NCBI RefSeq assembly: GCF_008710705.1
Contig: NZ_VYRZ01000001.1
Coordinates: 806,001 to 870,000 of the forward strand
Direction: 5' to 3'
Source of the DNA: Microbacterium radiodurans
GTDB taxonomy: Bacteria; Actinomycetota; Actinomycetes; Actinomycetales; Microbacteriaceae
DNA length: 64,000 nucleotides
Below, piece by piece: positions 7,753 through 15,449 of the stretch (the first letter of the stretch is position 1; each line of letters starts with the position of its first letter). Below the pieces are notes generated by a model. It made no database searches and was not told where the DNA came from. It worked only from the letters and a program-made list of their open reading frames with translations. The position numbers and the translations under genes were made by a program.

Positions 7753-8598
7753 ATGCCCGAGTTCATCGACGCGCACGGCGTCGCGATCGTCTACGACGTC
7801 CATGCCGCGGGAGGGACGCCCCGGGGGATCGTGCAGCTGCTCCACGGGGTCGGCGAGCACGCCGGCCGATACCGCGAGCTCGCCGGCATCCTGACCGCGG
7901 CCGGGTTCGCGGTCTACGCCGACGACCACCGCGGGCACGGGCGCACCGGCCTTCGTCAGCACGGCGGCCCGGAGCGGCTCGGTCGCCTCGGCGTCGGGGG
8001 ACTGCGCGCCGCGCGGGACGCGTGCGCCGAGCTCACCCGCGTCATCGAGAGGGAGCATCCGGGCGCGCCGATCGTGCTCCTCGGCCACTCGTGGGGGTCG
8101 TTCCTGGCTCAGATGCTCGTCGACGAGCGGCCGTCGGCCTACGCCGGCGTCGTGCTGTCGGGGTCGGCGCTGCGCTGGCCGGGCTCGCTCAACTCGGGTG
8201 ATCTGAACGCCCCGTGGAAGGACGCGCGGGCGAACGGCGTCGAATGGCTGTCGACGGATGCCGCCGTGCAGCGAGCCTTCCTCGACGATCCGCTCACGAC
8301 GACCACCCCTCTCCTGCGCCTGTTCGGCCCGATCGAGGCCGCGAAGCTGTTCGGCCGGCCGCGGCGCGACCTCGGAGTCGACGTGCCGGTGCTCCTGATG
8401 GTCGGTCGCGACGACACGGTCGGCGGGCCGCGGAGCGTCCACCGCCTCGCCGAGGCCTACCGCAGTCGCTCGGGTCTCACCGACGTGCGGGTGCAGGTCT
8501 ATCCCGGCATGCGCCACGAGATCTTCAACGAGGTCGGCCGCGCCGAGGTGTTCGCCGACCTCGTCGCCTGGCTCGACGCGCGCTTCCCCCGCGCCTGA
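7753..8598 (+). CDS. Alpha/beta hydrolase, monoacylglycerol-lipase-like
   Basis: 281 residues with the Hydrolase_4 (serine aminopeptidase S33 / monoglyceride lipase) layout. LLHGVGEHAGRY at about 28-39 forms the oxyanion region, followed by YADDHRGHGRTG. The nucleophile elbow is LGHSWGS near residue 116. A later VGRDDTVGG carries the likely catalytic Asp, and the C-terminal MRHEIFNE carries the catalytic His. There is no signal peptide, so it is cytoplasmic. It probably acts on monoacylglycerols or other small esters. It is divergent from the MarR-MFS pair and may be controlled through the same operator. Translation is probably leaderless. Confidence 0.88.
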   Translation: MPEFIDAHGVAIVYDVHAAGGTPRGIVQLLHGVGEHAGRYRELAGILTAAGFAVYADDHRGHGRTGLRQHGGPERLGRLGVGGLRAARDACAELTRVIEREHPGAPIVLLGHSWGSFLAQMLVDERPSAYAGVVLSGSALRWPGSLNSGDLNAPWKDARANGVEWLSTDAAVQRAFLDDPLTTTTPLLRLFGPIEAAKLFGRPRRDLGVDVPVLLMVGRDDTVGGPRSVHRLAEAYRSRSGLTDVRVQVYPGMRHEIFNEVGRAEVFADLVAWLDARFPRA

Positions 8599-8689
8599 CC
8601 CGCCGGCCGCTCACCCCGCCGGCCGCCCACCCGCCGGCCAGGCGGCGCGGCGGTCGCGGGGCGGCGCAGCGGAGACAGGCGATCGCGCC

Positions 8690-8727
8690 GAGACAGGTGG
8701 ATGCGGCATCCATCGTCCTGCCTCGGC
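8690..8727. terminator. Hairpin between the hydrolase and lipoate-ligase genes
   Basis: CCGAGACAGG pairs with CCTGCCTCGG (one mismatch) around an inner GGATGC/GCATCC stem. It lies about 90 bases after the hydrolase stop, in a 197-base spacer that holds no gene. Confidence 0.4.
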
Positions 8728-8783
8728 CGGGTCTCCTGTCGGGGCGGCGCGCGCTCGCCCGGCCGGGGCGGGCCGGGCGGTCC

Positions 8784-8789
8784 TAGGCT
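8784..8789 (+). promoter_or_regulatory. -10 element TAGGCT of the lipoate-ligase gene
   Basis: TAGGCT ends 6 bases before the ATG at 8796. No Shine-Dalgarno is visible, so a leaderless mRNA is likely. Confidence 0.5.
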
Positions 8790-8795
8790 GGACCC

Positions 8796-9845
8796 ATGCA
8801 CGGTGAATACAAGGTGCCCGGGGGCAAGCTCGTCGTCGTCGACCTCGAGGTCCGGGACGGCAGGATCGCCGACTTCCACCTCGCGGGCGACTTCTTCCTC
8901 GAGCCCGACGACGCGCTGGCCGACATCGACGCGGCCGTGAACGGCCTGCCCGAGGAGTCGGACGTCGCGACGATCGCGGCGGCCGTCCGCTCGGCGCTCC
9001 CCGCGGGAGCGCAGCTTCTCGGATTCACGCCCGAGGCGGTCGGCACCGCCGTCCGCCGCGCGATGATCACGGCGCCCGGCTGGCGCGAGTTCGACTGGGA
9101 GGTCGTCCACGACGAGGCCGTCTCGCCCGCGATGAACCTCGCCCTCGACGAGGTGCTCACCACGCGGGTGGGCGACGGCCGCCGCAACCCGACGCTCCGC
9201 ATCTGGGAATGGAACGAGTCGGCCGTCGTGATCGGCTCTTTCCAGTCGTACCGCAACGAGGTCGACCCCGACGGGGCGGCGAAGCACGGCTTCGACGTCG
9301 TGCGGCGGATCTCGGGCGGCGGCGCGATGATGATGGCCGCGAACTCGATCGTGACCTATTCGCTGTACGTCCCGGCATCCCTCGTCGCGGGCCTCACCTT
9401 CGCGGACTCCTACGCCTTCCTCGACGACTGGGTGCTCGAGGCGCTGCGCTCGCTGGGGATCGAGGCGACCTATCAGCCGCTGAACGACATCGCCTCGCCC
9501 TCGGGCAAGATCGGCGGCGCGGCGCAGAAGCGGCTCGCCAACGGCGGCGTGCTCCATCACGCGACCCTCAGCTACGACATGGACGGCCAGGTGCTCACCG
9601 AGGTGCTGCGCATCGGCCGCGAGAAGCTCAGCGACAAGGGCACCGTCTCGGCCGCGAAGCGCGTCGACCCGCTGCGCAGCCAGACGGGTCTCGCGCGCGA
9701 CGCCATCATCGAGCGGTTCATCGAGGTGTTCTCGAAGCGCTACGGCGCCGTCACCGGCACCATCTCGCCCGAGGAGTACGCCGAGGCCGAGGAGCTCGTC
9801 GCGACGAAGTTCGGCACCGACGCCTGGCTCAAGCGCGTTCCCTGA
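8796..9845 (+). CDS. Lipoate-protein ligase family protein with fused accessory domain
   Basis: 349 residues in two parts. Residues 1-88 resemble the accessory/C-terminal domain of lipoate ligases (HGEYKVPGGKLVVVDLEV, then a helical LADIDAAVNG segment). Residues about 92-349 are the BPL/LplA/LipB catalytic fold, with WNESAVVIGSFQS, the substrate loop RRISGGGAM and the catalytic-lysine region SPSGKIGGAAQKR. In typical bacterial LplA the accessory domain follows the catalytic domain or is a separate LplB protein; here it precedes it. The predicted role is ATP-dependent lipoylation of E2 subunits or GcvH, or amidotransfer. It is a single-gene unit with leaderless start. Confidence in the family is high, but the exact reaction (ligase or transferase) is not settled. 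Confidence 0.88.
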   Translation: MHGEYKVPGGKLVVVDLEVRDGRIADFHLAGDFFLEPDDALADIDAAVNGLPEESDVATIAAAVRSALPAGAQLLGFTPEAVGTAVRRAMITAPGWREFDWEVVHDEAVSPAMNLALDEVLTTRVGDGRRNPTLRIWEWNESAVVIGSFQSYRNEVDPDGAAKHGFDVVRRISGGGAMMMAANSIVTYSLYVPASLVAGLTFADSYAFLDDWVLEALRSLGIEATYQPLNDIASPSGKIGGAAQKRLANGGVLHHATLSYDMDGQVLTEVLRIGREKLSDKGTVSAAKRVDPLRSQTGLARDAIIERFIEVFSKRYGAVTGTISPEEYAEAEELVATKFGTDAWLKRVP

Positions 9846-9870
9846 CGTTCCCCCGGGGCAGTGTGTTGTC

Positions 9871-9941
9871 TGTCCCGGTTTCTGTTGTTCTGCAGGCCGC
9901 AGGGCGACAGAAGCGGAGACATCCGCCGCGAAAAGTGGGAC
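9871..9941. repeat. 71-nt palindromic intergenic repeat, copy 1
   Basis: It starts TGTCCCGGTTTCTG and contains an imperfect 51-nt hairpin whose right arm ends CGGAGACA (9921), followed by a GAAAAGTGGGAC tail. A second copy of exactly the same length and layout lies at 11597-11667. The two flank the carboxylesterase gene as direct repeats. Confidence 0.65.
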
Positions 9942-9971
9942 GCGCGGGAGGCGGGGGCCGTGCGGGCGGGC

Positions 9972-11534
9972 TCAGCGCCGGACGAGAGCGGCGACCGACG
10001 CGTAGCCGTCGGCATCGACGTCGGCTGTTGCGCCGTCGACGTCCGTTCCGCCCGTGTCGTCGCCGGATGCCGCGGCGCCGAACACGCGCGTCGAGCCGGG
10101 CTGCGCCGACCACGACGTCCATCCCGGATCGCCGGTGCGGACGAACGCGACCGCTGCGCCGTGCATCGCGTCCGCCAGTGCCTGCGGCGGCGCGTCGCCG
10201 GCGAGCCGCGCGACGCCGGGTGCGTCGAGGCGGTTCCACCAGTACGGGACGTCGAGGCAGTGCAGCGACCACCGCAGGGTGGGGGAGGCCCACGCGAAGC
10301 GGTAGGCCCACGTCGACGCCGTGGCCCGCGCCCGGGCCCGCCCGACCTCGGGCACCGTGACCCGGAACACCCGGTCGGTGGCGTAGCGTCCGATGAATGC
10401 AGCGGTGCCCAGCCGCCGCTTCGGCGCGTTCGCGCGCACGTAGCGCACTCGCGCCGCGTGGTGCACACCGAGCAGCGCGAGTGCGAGAGCGGCGGGCACG
10501 CGGCGGAGACGGTCGGTGAGACCGTCGGTGATCATCGTGAACTCGTCGTCGGTGGTGCCGAGCACGAGCGGCTTGTCGCCGCCGACGCCGTCGGCCAATG
10601 CGTCGAGCGTCGGCTGCGGGACGAGGTCGCCGTCGATCACCGGGCCCCACGACAGGCCGTCGGCGAGGCGGCGGCGCACCGATGACAGCACGCTTCCCCG
10701 CCGCTGCTTCTCGAGCTCGCGCTGCGCGTGGAGGAGGGTCAGCTCGTCGACGCGCGCGAATCCCTCCCGGGTCGGGGCGACGCCGACGAGCTCGGCCAGC
10801 CGTGTCGTGAGCGACGCCGCTCGGGCGGGCGGCACGTTCGTCAGCGCGGCCGAGATCGCGAGTCCGCGCGAGAAGAGGTGCTGCGCCGCCGGCATCCCGA
10901 GCAGCGTGAGCACCGCGCCGCCGCCGGCCGACTGTCCGGCGACGGTGACGTCGCCCGGGTCGCCGCCGAACGCCGAGATGTTCTCCCGCACCCACTCGAG
11001 CGCTGCGATCCAGTCCCGGACGGCGCGGTTGGTCGGCGCCCCGGGCATGAGCCCGAAGCCGTCGAAGCCCAGACGGTACGACACCGTCACCACGACGATG
11101 CCGGCCCGCGCGAACGCGGCGCCGTCGTACCAGGGACTCGCGGGCGAGCCCTGCACGAATCCGCCGCCGTGGATGTAGACCAGGACGGGGCGGCCCGCCG
11201 CATCCGAGTCCGTCGACGACGGGACGCCGGGTGCGAAGACGTTGATACTCAGGGTGTCGTCGCCCGGGATCGACGGCTCGGGGATGAGGGTCTCGCCGAG
11301 GTCGCCGCGCTGCGGTGTCGCGCCGTACGAGAGCGCGTCCCGAATGCCGTCCCACGGCGTCACCGGCTCGGGCGCGGCGAAGCGCAGCTCGCCGACGGGC
11401 GGCTTCGCGTACGGGATGCCGAGGAACGCGACCGTGCCGTCCGGGCGATGGCCGCCGCGGACCGGTCCCGCCCCGGTCGCGACGACCGGTCCCGGGGCGC
11501 TGGCGGAGTCGGGTCGCACGAATTCGATGCTCAC
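9972..11534 (-). CDS. Type-B carboxylesterase/lipase
   Basis: 520 residues, the usual length for COesterase (PF00135). Features seen are FLGIPYAKPPVGELRF near residue 37, DDTLSINVFAP at about 92, the oxyanion motif YIHGGGF (120-126), and the nucleophile elbow AGQSAGGG with Ser202. A candidate catalytic Glu lies in GTTDDEFTM, and a His in the C-terminal HCLDVPYWWNRLD segment, as in para-nitrobenzyl esterase PnbA. No signal peptide is present. It probably hydrolyses carboxylic esters of xenobiotics or plant metabolites. It stands alone between two copies of a palindromic repeat. GTG or ATG alternatives were not needed: the ATG fits the family N-terminus. Confidence 0.9.
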   Translation of the reverse strand: MSIEFVRPDSASAPGPVVATGAGPVRGGHRPDGTVAFLGIPYAKPPVGELRFAAPEPVTPWDGIRDALSYGATPQRGDLGETLIPEPSIPGDDTLSINVFAPGVPSSTDSDAAGRPVLVYIHGGGFVQGSPASPWYDGAAFARAGIVVVTVSYRLGFDGFGLMPGAPTNRAVRDWIAALEWVRENISAFGGDPGDVTVAGQSAGGGAVLTLLGMPAAQHLFSRGLAISAALTNVPPARAASLTTRLAELVGVAPTREGFARVDELTLLHAQRELEKQRRGSVLSSVRRRLADGLSWGPVIDGDLVPQPTLDALADGVGGDKPLVLGTTDDEFTMITDGLTDRLRRVPAALALALLGVHHAARVRYVRANAPKRRLGTAAFIGRYATDRVFRVTVPEVGRARARATASTWAYRFAWASPTLRWSLHCLDVPYWWNRLDAPGVARLAGDAPPQALADAMHGAAVAFVRTGDPGWTSWSAQPGSTRVFGAAASGDDTGGTDVDGATADVDADGYASVAALVRR

Positions 11535-11596
11535 GCCCCGACGCTAGCCCAGCGCGACTCAGTCGGCGACGCGGCCCGGCCTGTTGCGCCCCTGCA

Positions 11597-11667
11597 TGTC
11601 CCACTTCCTGTCGCGCTCAGCGCGTTCGGGCAGCAGAAAACGGGACACGCCGTGCGGAAACGGGGAC
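11597..11667. repeat. 71-nt palindromic intergenic repeat, copy 2
   Basis: TGTCCCACTTCCTG begins a 51-nt hairpin ending AAAACGGGACA (11647), followed by a GGAAACGGGGAC tail. It aligns without gaps to 9871-9941, with both arms covarying. Confidence 0.65.
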
Positions 11668-11704
11668 ATGGCCCGCCGACGGCAGGGCAGAGGCGGCGCC
11701 GAGG

Positions 11705-12022
11705 TCAGGCGATGCGGCGCACCTGCACGCTGACCCGGTCGACCGTCGGATGCTGCAGCAGCACCTCGTCGGCGACGGCGCGGGCGACATCGGGGGTGCG
11801 CGACGACGAGCTGATGCTCACCGCGGCGGATGCCGTCGAGCCGGCGCCGTCGGAGGCGATGAGGATCCCGTCGATCGGGGGCGCGGAGTCGAGGCGCAGC
11901 GCCGAGGTCGCGGCGCCCAGCGCACGCGAGAGAGGCGGGCGGGGATCGTAGACGTCGGCGACACCGGGCACCTCGGCGAGCGGACGCGGAACCGGGGCGG
12001 CGGCGGAGAGGGGCTCGATCAT
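11705..12022 (-). CDS. Small Asp23-cluster protein of unknown function
   Basis: 105 residues from the ATG at 12022 that overlaps the upstream stop. A Pro-rich N-terminal half leads to a beta-alpha-beta-like C-terminus (ILIASDGAGSTASAAVSISSSS, then DVARAVADEVLLQHPTVDRVSVQVRRI). That end resembles the second half of Asp23/Gls24 domains, in which an alternating beta strand is followed by an amphipathic helix and a basic strand. It has no signal or transmembrane segment. It is translationally coupled to the Asp23-domain gene and the sigma factor, so it is probably another partner of the cell-envelope scaffold. Family membership is inferred; only the context is firm. Confidence 0.6.
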   Translation of the reverse strand: MIEPLSAAAPVPRPLAEVPGVADVYDPRPPLSRALGAATSALRLDSAPPIDGILIASDGAGSTASAAVSISSSSRTPDVARAVADEVLLQHPTVDRVSVQVRRIA

Positions 12023-12624
12023 GAGAGGTCCTCGCTCGTGAGAGGGGCGGGCGGATAGGGGCGGTGGAGGTCCTCGATGGTGACGTCGATCGCGATGACG
12101 TTCAGCTCGGTGTGCCGCGCGAGCGCGTCGCTCACGGCGCCGCGCACCGCGCCGGCAGCTCCCGGCAGGGACTCCCCCCAGGCGACCGAGGCGGTGATGT
12201 CGATGGATATCGGGGCGCCCGGCGCCTCGACGTCTCCGACGATCTTCGAGTGCCCGATGAAAACGCCCTCGATGGCGTCGCCGCTCGCGCGGATGAGCGC
12301 CTGGACCGCGCCTTCGGTGACGGTCATCGTCACCCGCGGATCGGGATGCGACAGGGGGATCGACCGGCCTGCGCGCAGCTCCGCACGCACCGCGGTCATG
12401 ACCCCGTGGAACCAGCTCTCGGACGGCTCCGGGAGCTCCGCGGCATCCGCCGCGATCAGCTCGCGCGACAGCCGTCCGGCGCGGGAGAGGGCGTCGAGGG
12501 CGTTCAGGCACTCGGGACAGGTCTCGATCTCGGGATCGTAGGGACTGCGGCCGCTCTCGAGATAGTCGCTGATCTCGTCGATGGTCTTGCCGCAGTCGAG
12601 CGTCATCTGCTCGGCATCCATCAT
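12019..12624 (-). CDS. Asp23/Gls24-family protein with N-terminal Cys-rich (anti-sigma-like) segment
   Basis: 201 residues from the ATG at 12624, which overlaps the sigma-factor stop (ATGA). Residues about 9-40 hold Cys11 and a CPEC motif (Cys36, Cys39), the place and spacing of a zinc-binding anti-sigma domain, though the usual His before the CxxC is absent. Residues about 95-185 form an Asp23 domain (MTVTEGAVQALIRA, VFIGHSKIVGD, ISIDITASVAWG, LNVIAIDVTIEDL). The gene directly follows the ECF sigma factor, the position where anti-sigma factors normally sit. A soluble redox- or zinc-responsive modulator that also joins Asp23 scaffolds is plausible. The anti-sigma role is inference from motif and position. 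Confidence 0.78.
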   Translation of the reverse strand: MMDAEQMTLDCGKTIDEISDYLESGRSPYDPEIETCPECLNALDALSRAGRLSRELIAADAAELPEPSESWFHGVMTAVRAELRAGRSIPLSHPDPRVTMTVTEGAVQALIRASGDAIEGVFIGHSKIVGDVEAPGAPISIDITASVAWGESLPGAAGAVRGAVSDALARHTELNVIAIDVTIEDLHRPYPPAPLTSEDLS

Positions 12625-13193
12625 CGCCACCCCGCCATCTGGATCGTGATGCTCGCGCGGGCTCGGGAAAGGTTTCCTCGGACGGTGCTGACGGGAAGAT
12701 TCATCTCTTCTGCGATCTCGGTATAGCTGAGCGACCCCACCTCGCGGAGCAGCCAGCAGCGGCGCTGCGGCTCGGGAAGGGCGTCCAGGGCTTCGGAAAG
12801 TGCGTGCAGCTGTGCGTTGCGTATCGCGGCCGCCTCCGGCAGGAGGCCGGACTCCGCGGCTCTGTCGAACCCGTCCAGTGTGTCATGCGACGGGCGCCGG
12901 CGCAGGTGGGCGTACGCCTCGCGGCTGGCGATCTTCATGAGCCAGGCTTTGACCGCGGCGGGATCCCGCAGCGTCGGGAGCTGTCGCCACGCGGTGAGGA
13001 ACGCCTCCTGGACCACGTCGTCGGTCTCCGACAGCGTGCCGACGATGCGGTAGACGTAGGCCCGGACGATGGCGGTGTGACGATGCAGCACGTGGTCGAA
13101 CGCGTCGACGTCGCCGCCGACGGCGCGCGCGACCAGGATGCCGTCCGGTGCGGCGGCGAGGTCGGTCGCCGCCGCTTCCTCGTCGGTGTCCAT
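12621..13193 (-). CDS. ECF-type RNA polymerase sigma factor
   Basis: 190 residues. Region 2 (about 25-95) has DAFDHVLHRHTAIVRAYVYRIVG, TDDVVQEAFLTAWRQL and AWLMKIASREAYAHLRRR. Region 4 (about 125-185) has LDALPEPQRRCWLLREVGSLSYTEIAEEMNLPVSTVRGNLSRARA, the expected helix-turn-helix. It starts the minus-strand cluster with two Asp23-related genes and is divergent from a second Asp23 operon. Its promoter region contains a GGAAC-N16-CGTC arrangement facing the asp23 gene, which fits an ECF-dependent promoter. A role in envelope stress is inferred from these partners. Confidence 0.9.
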   Translation of the reverse strand: MDTDEEAAATDLAAAPDGILVARAVGGDVDAFDHVLHRHTAIVRAYVYRIVGTLSETDDVVQEAFLTAWRQLPTLRDPAAVKAWLMKIASREAYAHLRRRPSHDTLDGFDRAAESGLLPEAAAIRNAQLHALSEALDALPEPQRRCWLLREVGSLSYTEIAEEMNLPVSTVRGNLSRARASITIQMAGWR

Positions 13194-13213
13194 CGAGCCC
13201 CCGGAAAGTCGTC

Positions 13214-13238
13214 GGAACTTTTTCGTGACGATTCCGTC
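13214..13238 (+). promoter_or_regulatory. Candidate ECF sigma-dependent promoter for the asp23 operon
   Basis: GGAAC (13214-13218) is separated by 16 bases from CGTC (13235-13238), matching the general GGAAC-N16-CGT(C/T) layout of many ECF promoters. It points at the asp23 gene starting at 13334. The match is short, so chance occurrence is possible. Confidence 0.35.
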
Positions 13239-13333
13239 GGAGTCGCCCTCTCATCTGCAGAGCGAACGTAACGCTCACCGATGGCGGCACCGAGTGCTTG
13301 CATCGGACCACGCAGACAGATAAAGGACACGTC

Positions 13334-13849
13334 ATGGCTGAGGACCAGAAGAACACGACTCCCGCTTCCGCTCCGGTCGCCGAGACCGCGAAGCCGGCCG
13401 CCGCGCCGAAGACGCCCGCGTCGCGCGTCGATCGTTCGTTCTCGTCGGCACGCATCCCCGCCGACACCGGCGCGGCCGGGAAGACGACGATCGCCGACGG
13501 CGTCGTCGCGAAGGTCGCCGGCATCGCAGCCCGCGAGGTCGCCGGGGTGTACGCCCTCGGTGGCGGCGGAGCCCGTGCCTTCGGCGCGATCCGCGACGCC
13601 ATCAACGCCACCGACCTCTCGCAGGGCGTCAAGGTCGAGGTGGGCGAGACGCAGGCCGCCGCCGACCTGACGATCGTCGTGGAGTACCCGGCCCCGATCC
13701 AGGAGGTCGCCGACAACGTGCGCGCCGCCGTCGCCGGTGCGATCAGCCGCTTGGTGGGCCTCGAGGTCGTCGAGGTCAACGTCGAGGTCAACGACGTCCA
13801 CATCGCCGGCAGCGACGACGATCACGAGTCGGAGTCGCGCGTCGCATGA
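13334..13849 (+). CDS. Asp23/Gls24-family envelope stress response protein
   Basis: 171 residues from the ATG preceded by AAAGGA. An Ala/Pro/Lys-rich N-terminal tail of about 45 residues leads to a full Asp23 domain: TIADGVVAKVAGIAAREVAGVYAL, VKVEVGETQAAADLTIVVEYP, IQEVADNVRAAVAGAISRLVGLEVVEVNVEVNDVHI. The end is acidic (SDDDHESE). In staphylococci Asp23 is a peripheral membrane scaffold that responds to cell-wall stress and is anchored by a partner membrane protein. Here the next gene, overlapping by 4 bases, encodes a DUF2273 membrane protein that could be that anchor. The divergent sigma/anti-sigma-like genes suggest stress control. Each quoted block is a conserved stretch of the family. 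Confidence 0.92.
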   Translation: MAEDQKNTTPASAPVAETAKPAAAPKTPASRVDRSFSSARIPADTGAAGKTTIADGVVAKVAGIAAREVAGVYALGGGGARAFGAIRDAINATDLSQGVKVEVGETQAAADLTIVVEYPAPIQEVADNVRAAVAGAISRLVGLEVVEVNVEVNDVHIAGSDDDHESESRVA

Positions 13850-14037
13850 ATGCCGCCGTCACCGGCGCGCTGATCGGCGCGATCCTCGCCGTCGCCGCTC
13901 TGCTGTTCGGCTTCTGGGGCTTCGTCCTCGTCGCCGTCCTCATGGCGATCGGCGCGGCGGTGGGGCGCATCGCGTCTGGTCAGCTCGACGTCCGCGGGCT
14001 CGCCGACGTGCTGACAGGCCGACGTACCTCGTCCTGA
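13846..14037 (+). CDS. DUF2273-like small membrane protein
   Basis: 63 residues, ATGA-coupled to asp23. Two hydrophobic stretches (about residues 4-21 and 23-42) are joined by FGFWGF, ending in a short Arg-rich cytoplasmic tail. Size, composition and position after asp23 match DUF2273/AmaP-cluster membrane proteins. It may hold Asp23 at the membrane. There is no enzymatic motif. Confidence 0.8.
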   Translation: MNAAVTGALIGAILAVAALLFGFWGFVLVAVLMAIGAAVGRIASGQLDVRGLADVLTGRRTSS

Positions 14038-14133
14038 CCGCCCGCGCCGCGCTGCGGACCGGGTTCGCGACCGTGGCAGCCGACCCCTGCTGCCGGGCGT
14101 GTCTGCCGGGCGTGCCGCTGCCGGGCGTGCCGC
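14038..14133. other. Spacer with short tandem repeats
   Basis: Non-coding between convergent genes. CTGCCGGGCGTG occurs three times (14090, 14103, 14118) just before the larger stem-loop repeats. No gene or RNA was recognised. Confidence 0.6.
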
Positions 14134-14248
14134 TGCCTTCCGCGGCTGCCTGTGCCGCGATGCAAGGGATCGGGGCGGACACGCCGGCCGGCCGGCATCC
14201 TCCCCGGCGCGTCGTTCGCGATGTCTTGCATCGCGGCACGGCGGCCGG
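14134..14248. repeat. 115-base direct repeat with stem-loop, copy 1
   Basis: It repeats at 14287-14401 with offset 153 and few mismatches. It encloses a perfect 15-base inverted repeat: GTGCCGCGATGCAAG (14152-14166) and CTTGCATCGCGGCAC (14225-14239). Both copies lie between the convergent DUF2273 and galE genes. Confidence 0.9.
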
Positions 14249-14286
14249 CGAGGTGCAGGCGGGTGGGTCAGGATGCCGCGGCGCCG

Positions 14287-14401
14287 TGCCTTCCGCGGCT
14301 GCCTGTGCCGCGATGCAAGGGATCCGGGCGGACACGCCGGGCGGCCGGCATCCTCCTCGGCGCGTCGTTCGCGATGTCTTGCATCGCGGCACGGCGGCCG
14401 G
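14287..14401. repeat. 115-base direct repeat with stem-loop, copy 2
   Basis: Second copy; its arms are at 14305-14319 and 14378-14392. The interior differs by a few bases from copy 1, but both arms are fully conserved. Downstream, GGGTCAGGATGC is also repeated and forms the end of galE. Confidence 0.9.
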
Positions 14402-14439
14402 TGCAGCGAGGCACGGGGCGACGCGGGCGGGCGGGCGGG

Positions 14440-15417
14440 TCAGGATGCTGCGCGCCGAGCCTCCCAGCCCGTGCGCACCATGTCGTCCACCGTGTAGCGG
14501 TTGCGCCAGTCGAGGTCGCGCGCGGCGAGCTCGCCGGTGGCGACGATCCGGTCGGGGTCGCCGGGGCGGCGGGCGCCGATCCGCGGCGTGAAGTCGATGC
14601 CGGTGACGCGGGCCATCGCGTCCATGATCTCGCGGACCGAGAGGCCGTTCTGCGAACCGAGGTTGTAGGCGGGCTCGACGCCCTCGCCCGCGGCCAGGCG
14701 CTGCGCGGCGACCACGTGCGCGGCCGCGATGTCGGCGACGTGGACGTAGTCGCGGACGTTTGTGCCGTCCTCGGTGTCGTAGTCGTCGCCGTTGATCTGC
14801 GGCGTCTCACCCGCGATGAGCTTCTCGAAGACGATGGGGAACAGGTTGTGCGGGCTGGTGTCGTAGACGCTCGGGTCGCCCGATCCGACGACGTTGAAGT
14901 AGCGCAGCGAGGTGTGGCGGAGCGGCTGGGCGCCGTCGGCCGTCGCGACGGCCTGGTCGCGGATGAGCCACTCGCCGATGAGCTTCGACTCGCCGTAGGG
15001 CGAGGCCGGGCGCTTGGGGAGGTCCTCGGTCACGAGGGGGACGTCGGGGGTGCCGTAGACGGCGGCGCTCGAGGAGAACACGAGCTTGTCGGCACCGGCA
15101 TCCGCCATCGCCTGCAGCACGACGCGCGTGCCCTCGACATTCTGCTCGTAGGTGTGGAGGGGGCGGGTCACCGAGACTCCGGCGTACTTGTAGCCGGCGA
15201 CGTGGATGACGCCCTCGACGCCGTGCTCGCGCATCGTGGCGACCAGCAGGTCGCGGTCGAGGATCGAGCCCTGCGCGAACGGCACCCCGGCGGGAACGAA
15301 CGACGCGTGTCCGCTCGAGAGGTCGTCGACGACGACGGGCTGGAGTCCCGCCTCGGAGAGCGCGCGGACGACGTGGGCACCGATGTAGCCGGCACCGCCG
15401 GTGACAAGCCAGGACAT
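14440..15417 (-). CDS. galE: UDP-glucose 4-epimerase
   Basis: 325 residues. The N-terminal NAD-binding motif is TGGAGYIGAH (residues 6-15). The catalytic SDR residues are seen as SSSAAVYG and YGESK (Tyr-x-x-x-Lys). RYFNVVGSG, HNLFPIV, NGDDYDTEDGTNVRDYVHVADIA and RRPGDPDRIVA are GalE signatures. It interconverts UDP-galactose and UDP-glucose, serving galactose catabolism or galactosyl donor synthesis. Context with a GH35 beta-galactosidase and RG-I enzymes in the window suggests a link to pectic galactan, though galE is not in the same transcription unit. It is a single gene ending in the stem-loop region. Confidence 0.95.
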   Translation of the reverse strand: MSWLVTGGAGYIGAHVVRALSEAGLQPVVVDDLSSGHASFVPAGVPFAQGSILDRDLLVATMREHGVEGVIHVAGYKYAGVSVTRPLHTYEQNVEGTRVVLQAMADAGADKLVFSSSAAVYGTPDVPLVTEDLPKRPASPYGESKLIGEWLIRDQAVATADGAQPLRHTSLRYFNVVGSGDPSVYDTSPHNLFPIVFEKLIAGETPQINGDDYDTEDGTNVRDYVHVADIAAAHVVAAQRLAAGEGVEPAYNLGSQNGLSVREIMDAMARVTGIDFTPRIGARRPGDPDRIVATGELAARDLDWRNRYTVDDMVRTGWEARRAAS

Positions 15418-15449
15418 GGTTCCATCCTGCCGTACCCGCGGACGCGCGA

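Noticed and set aside
5543..14401. Direct repeats as a CRISPR array
   Set aside because: Only two copies at each place, units far too long, no spacer regularity and no cas genes.
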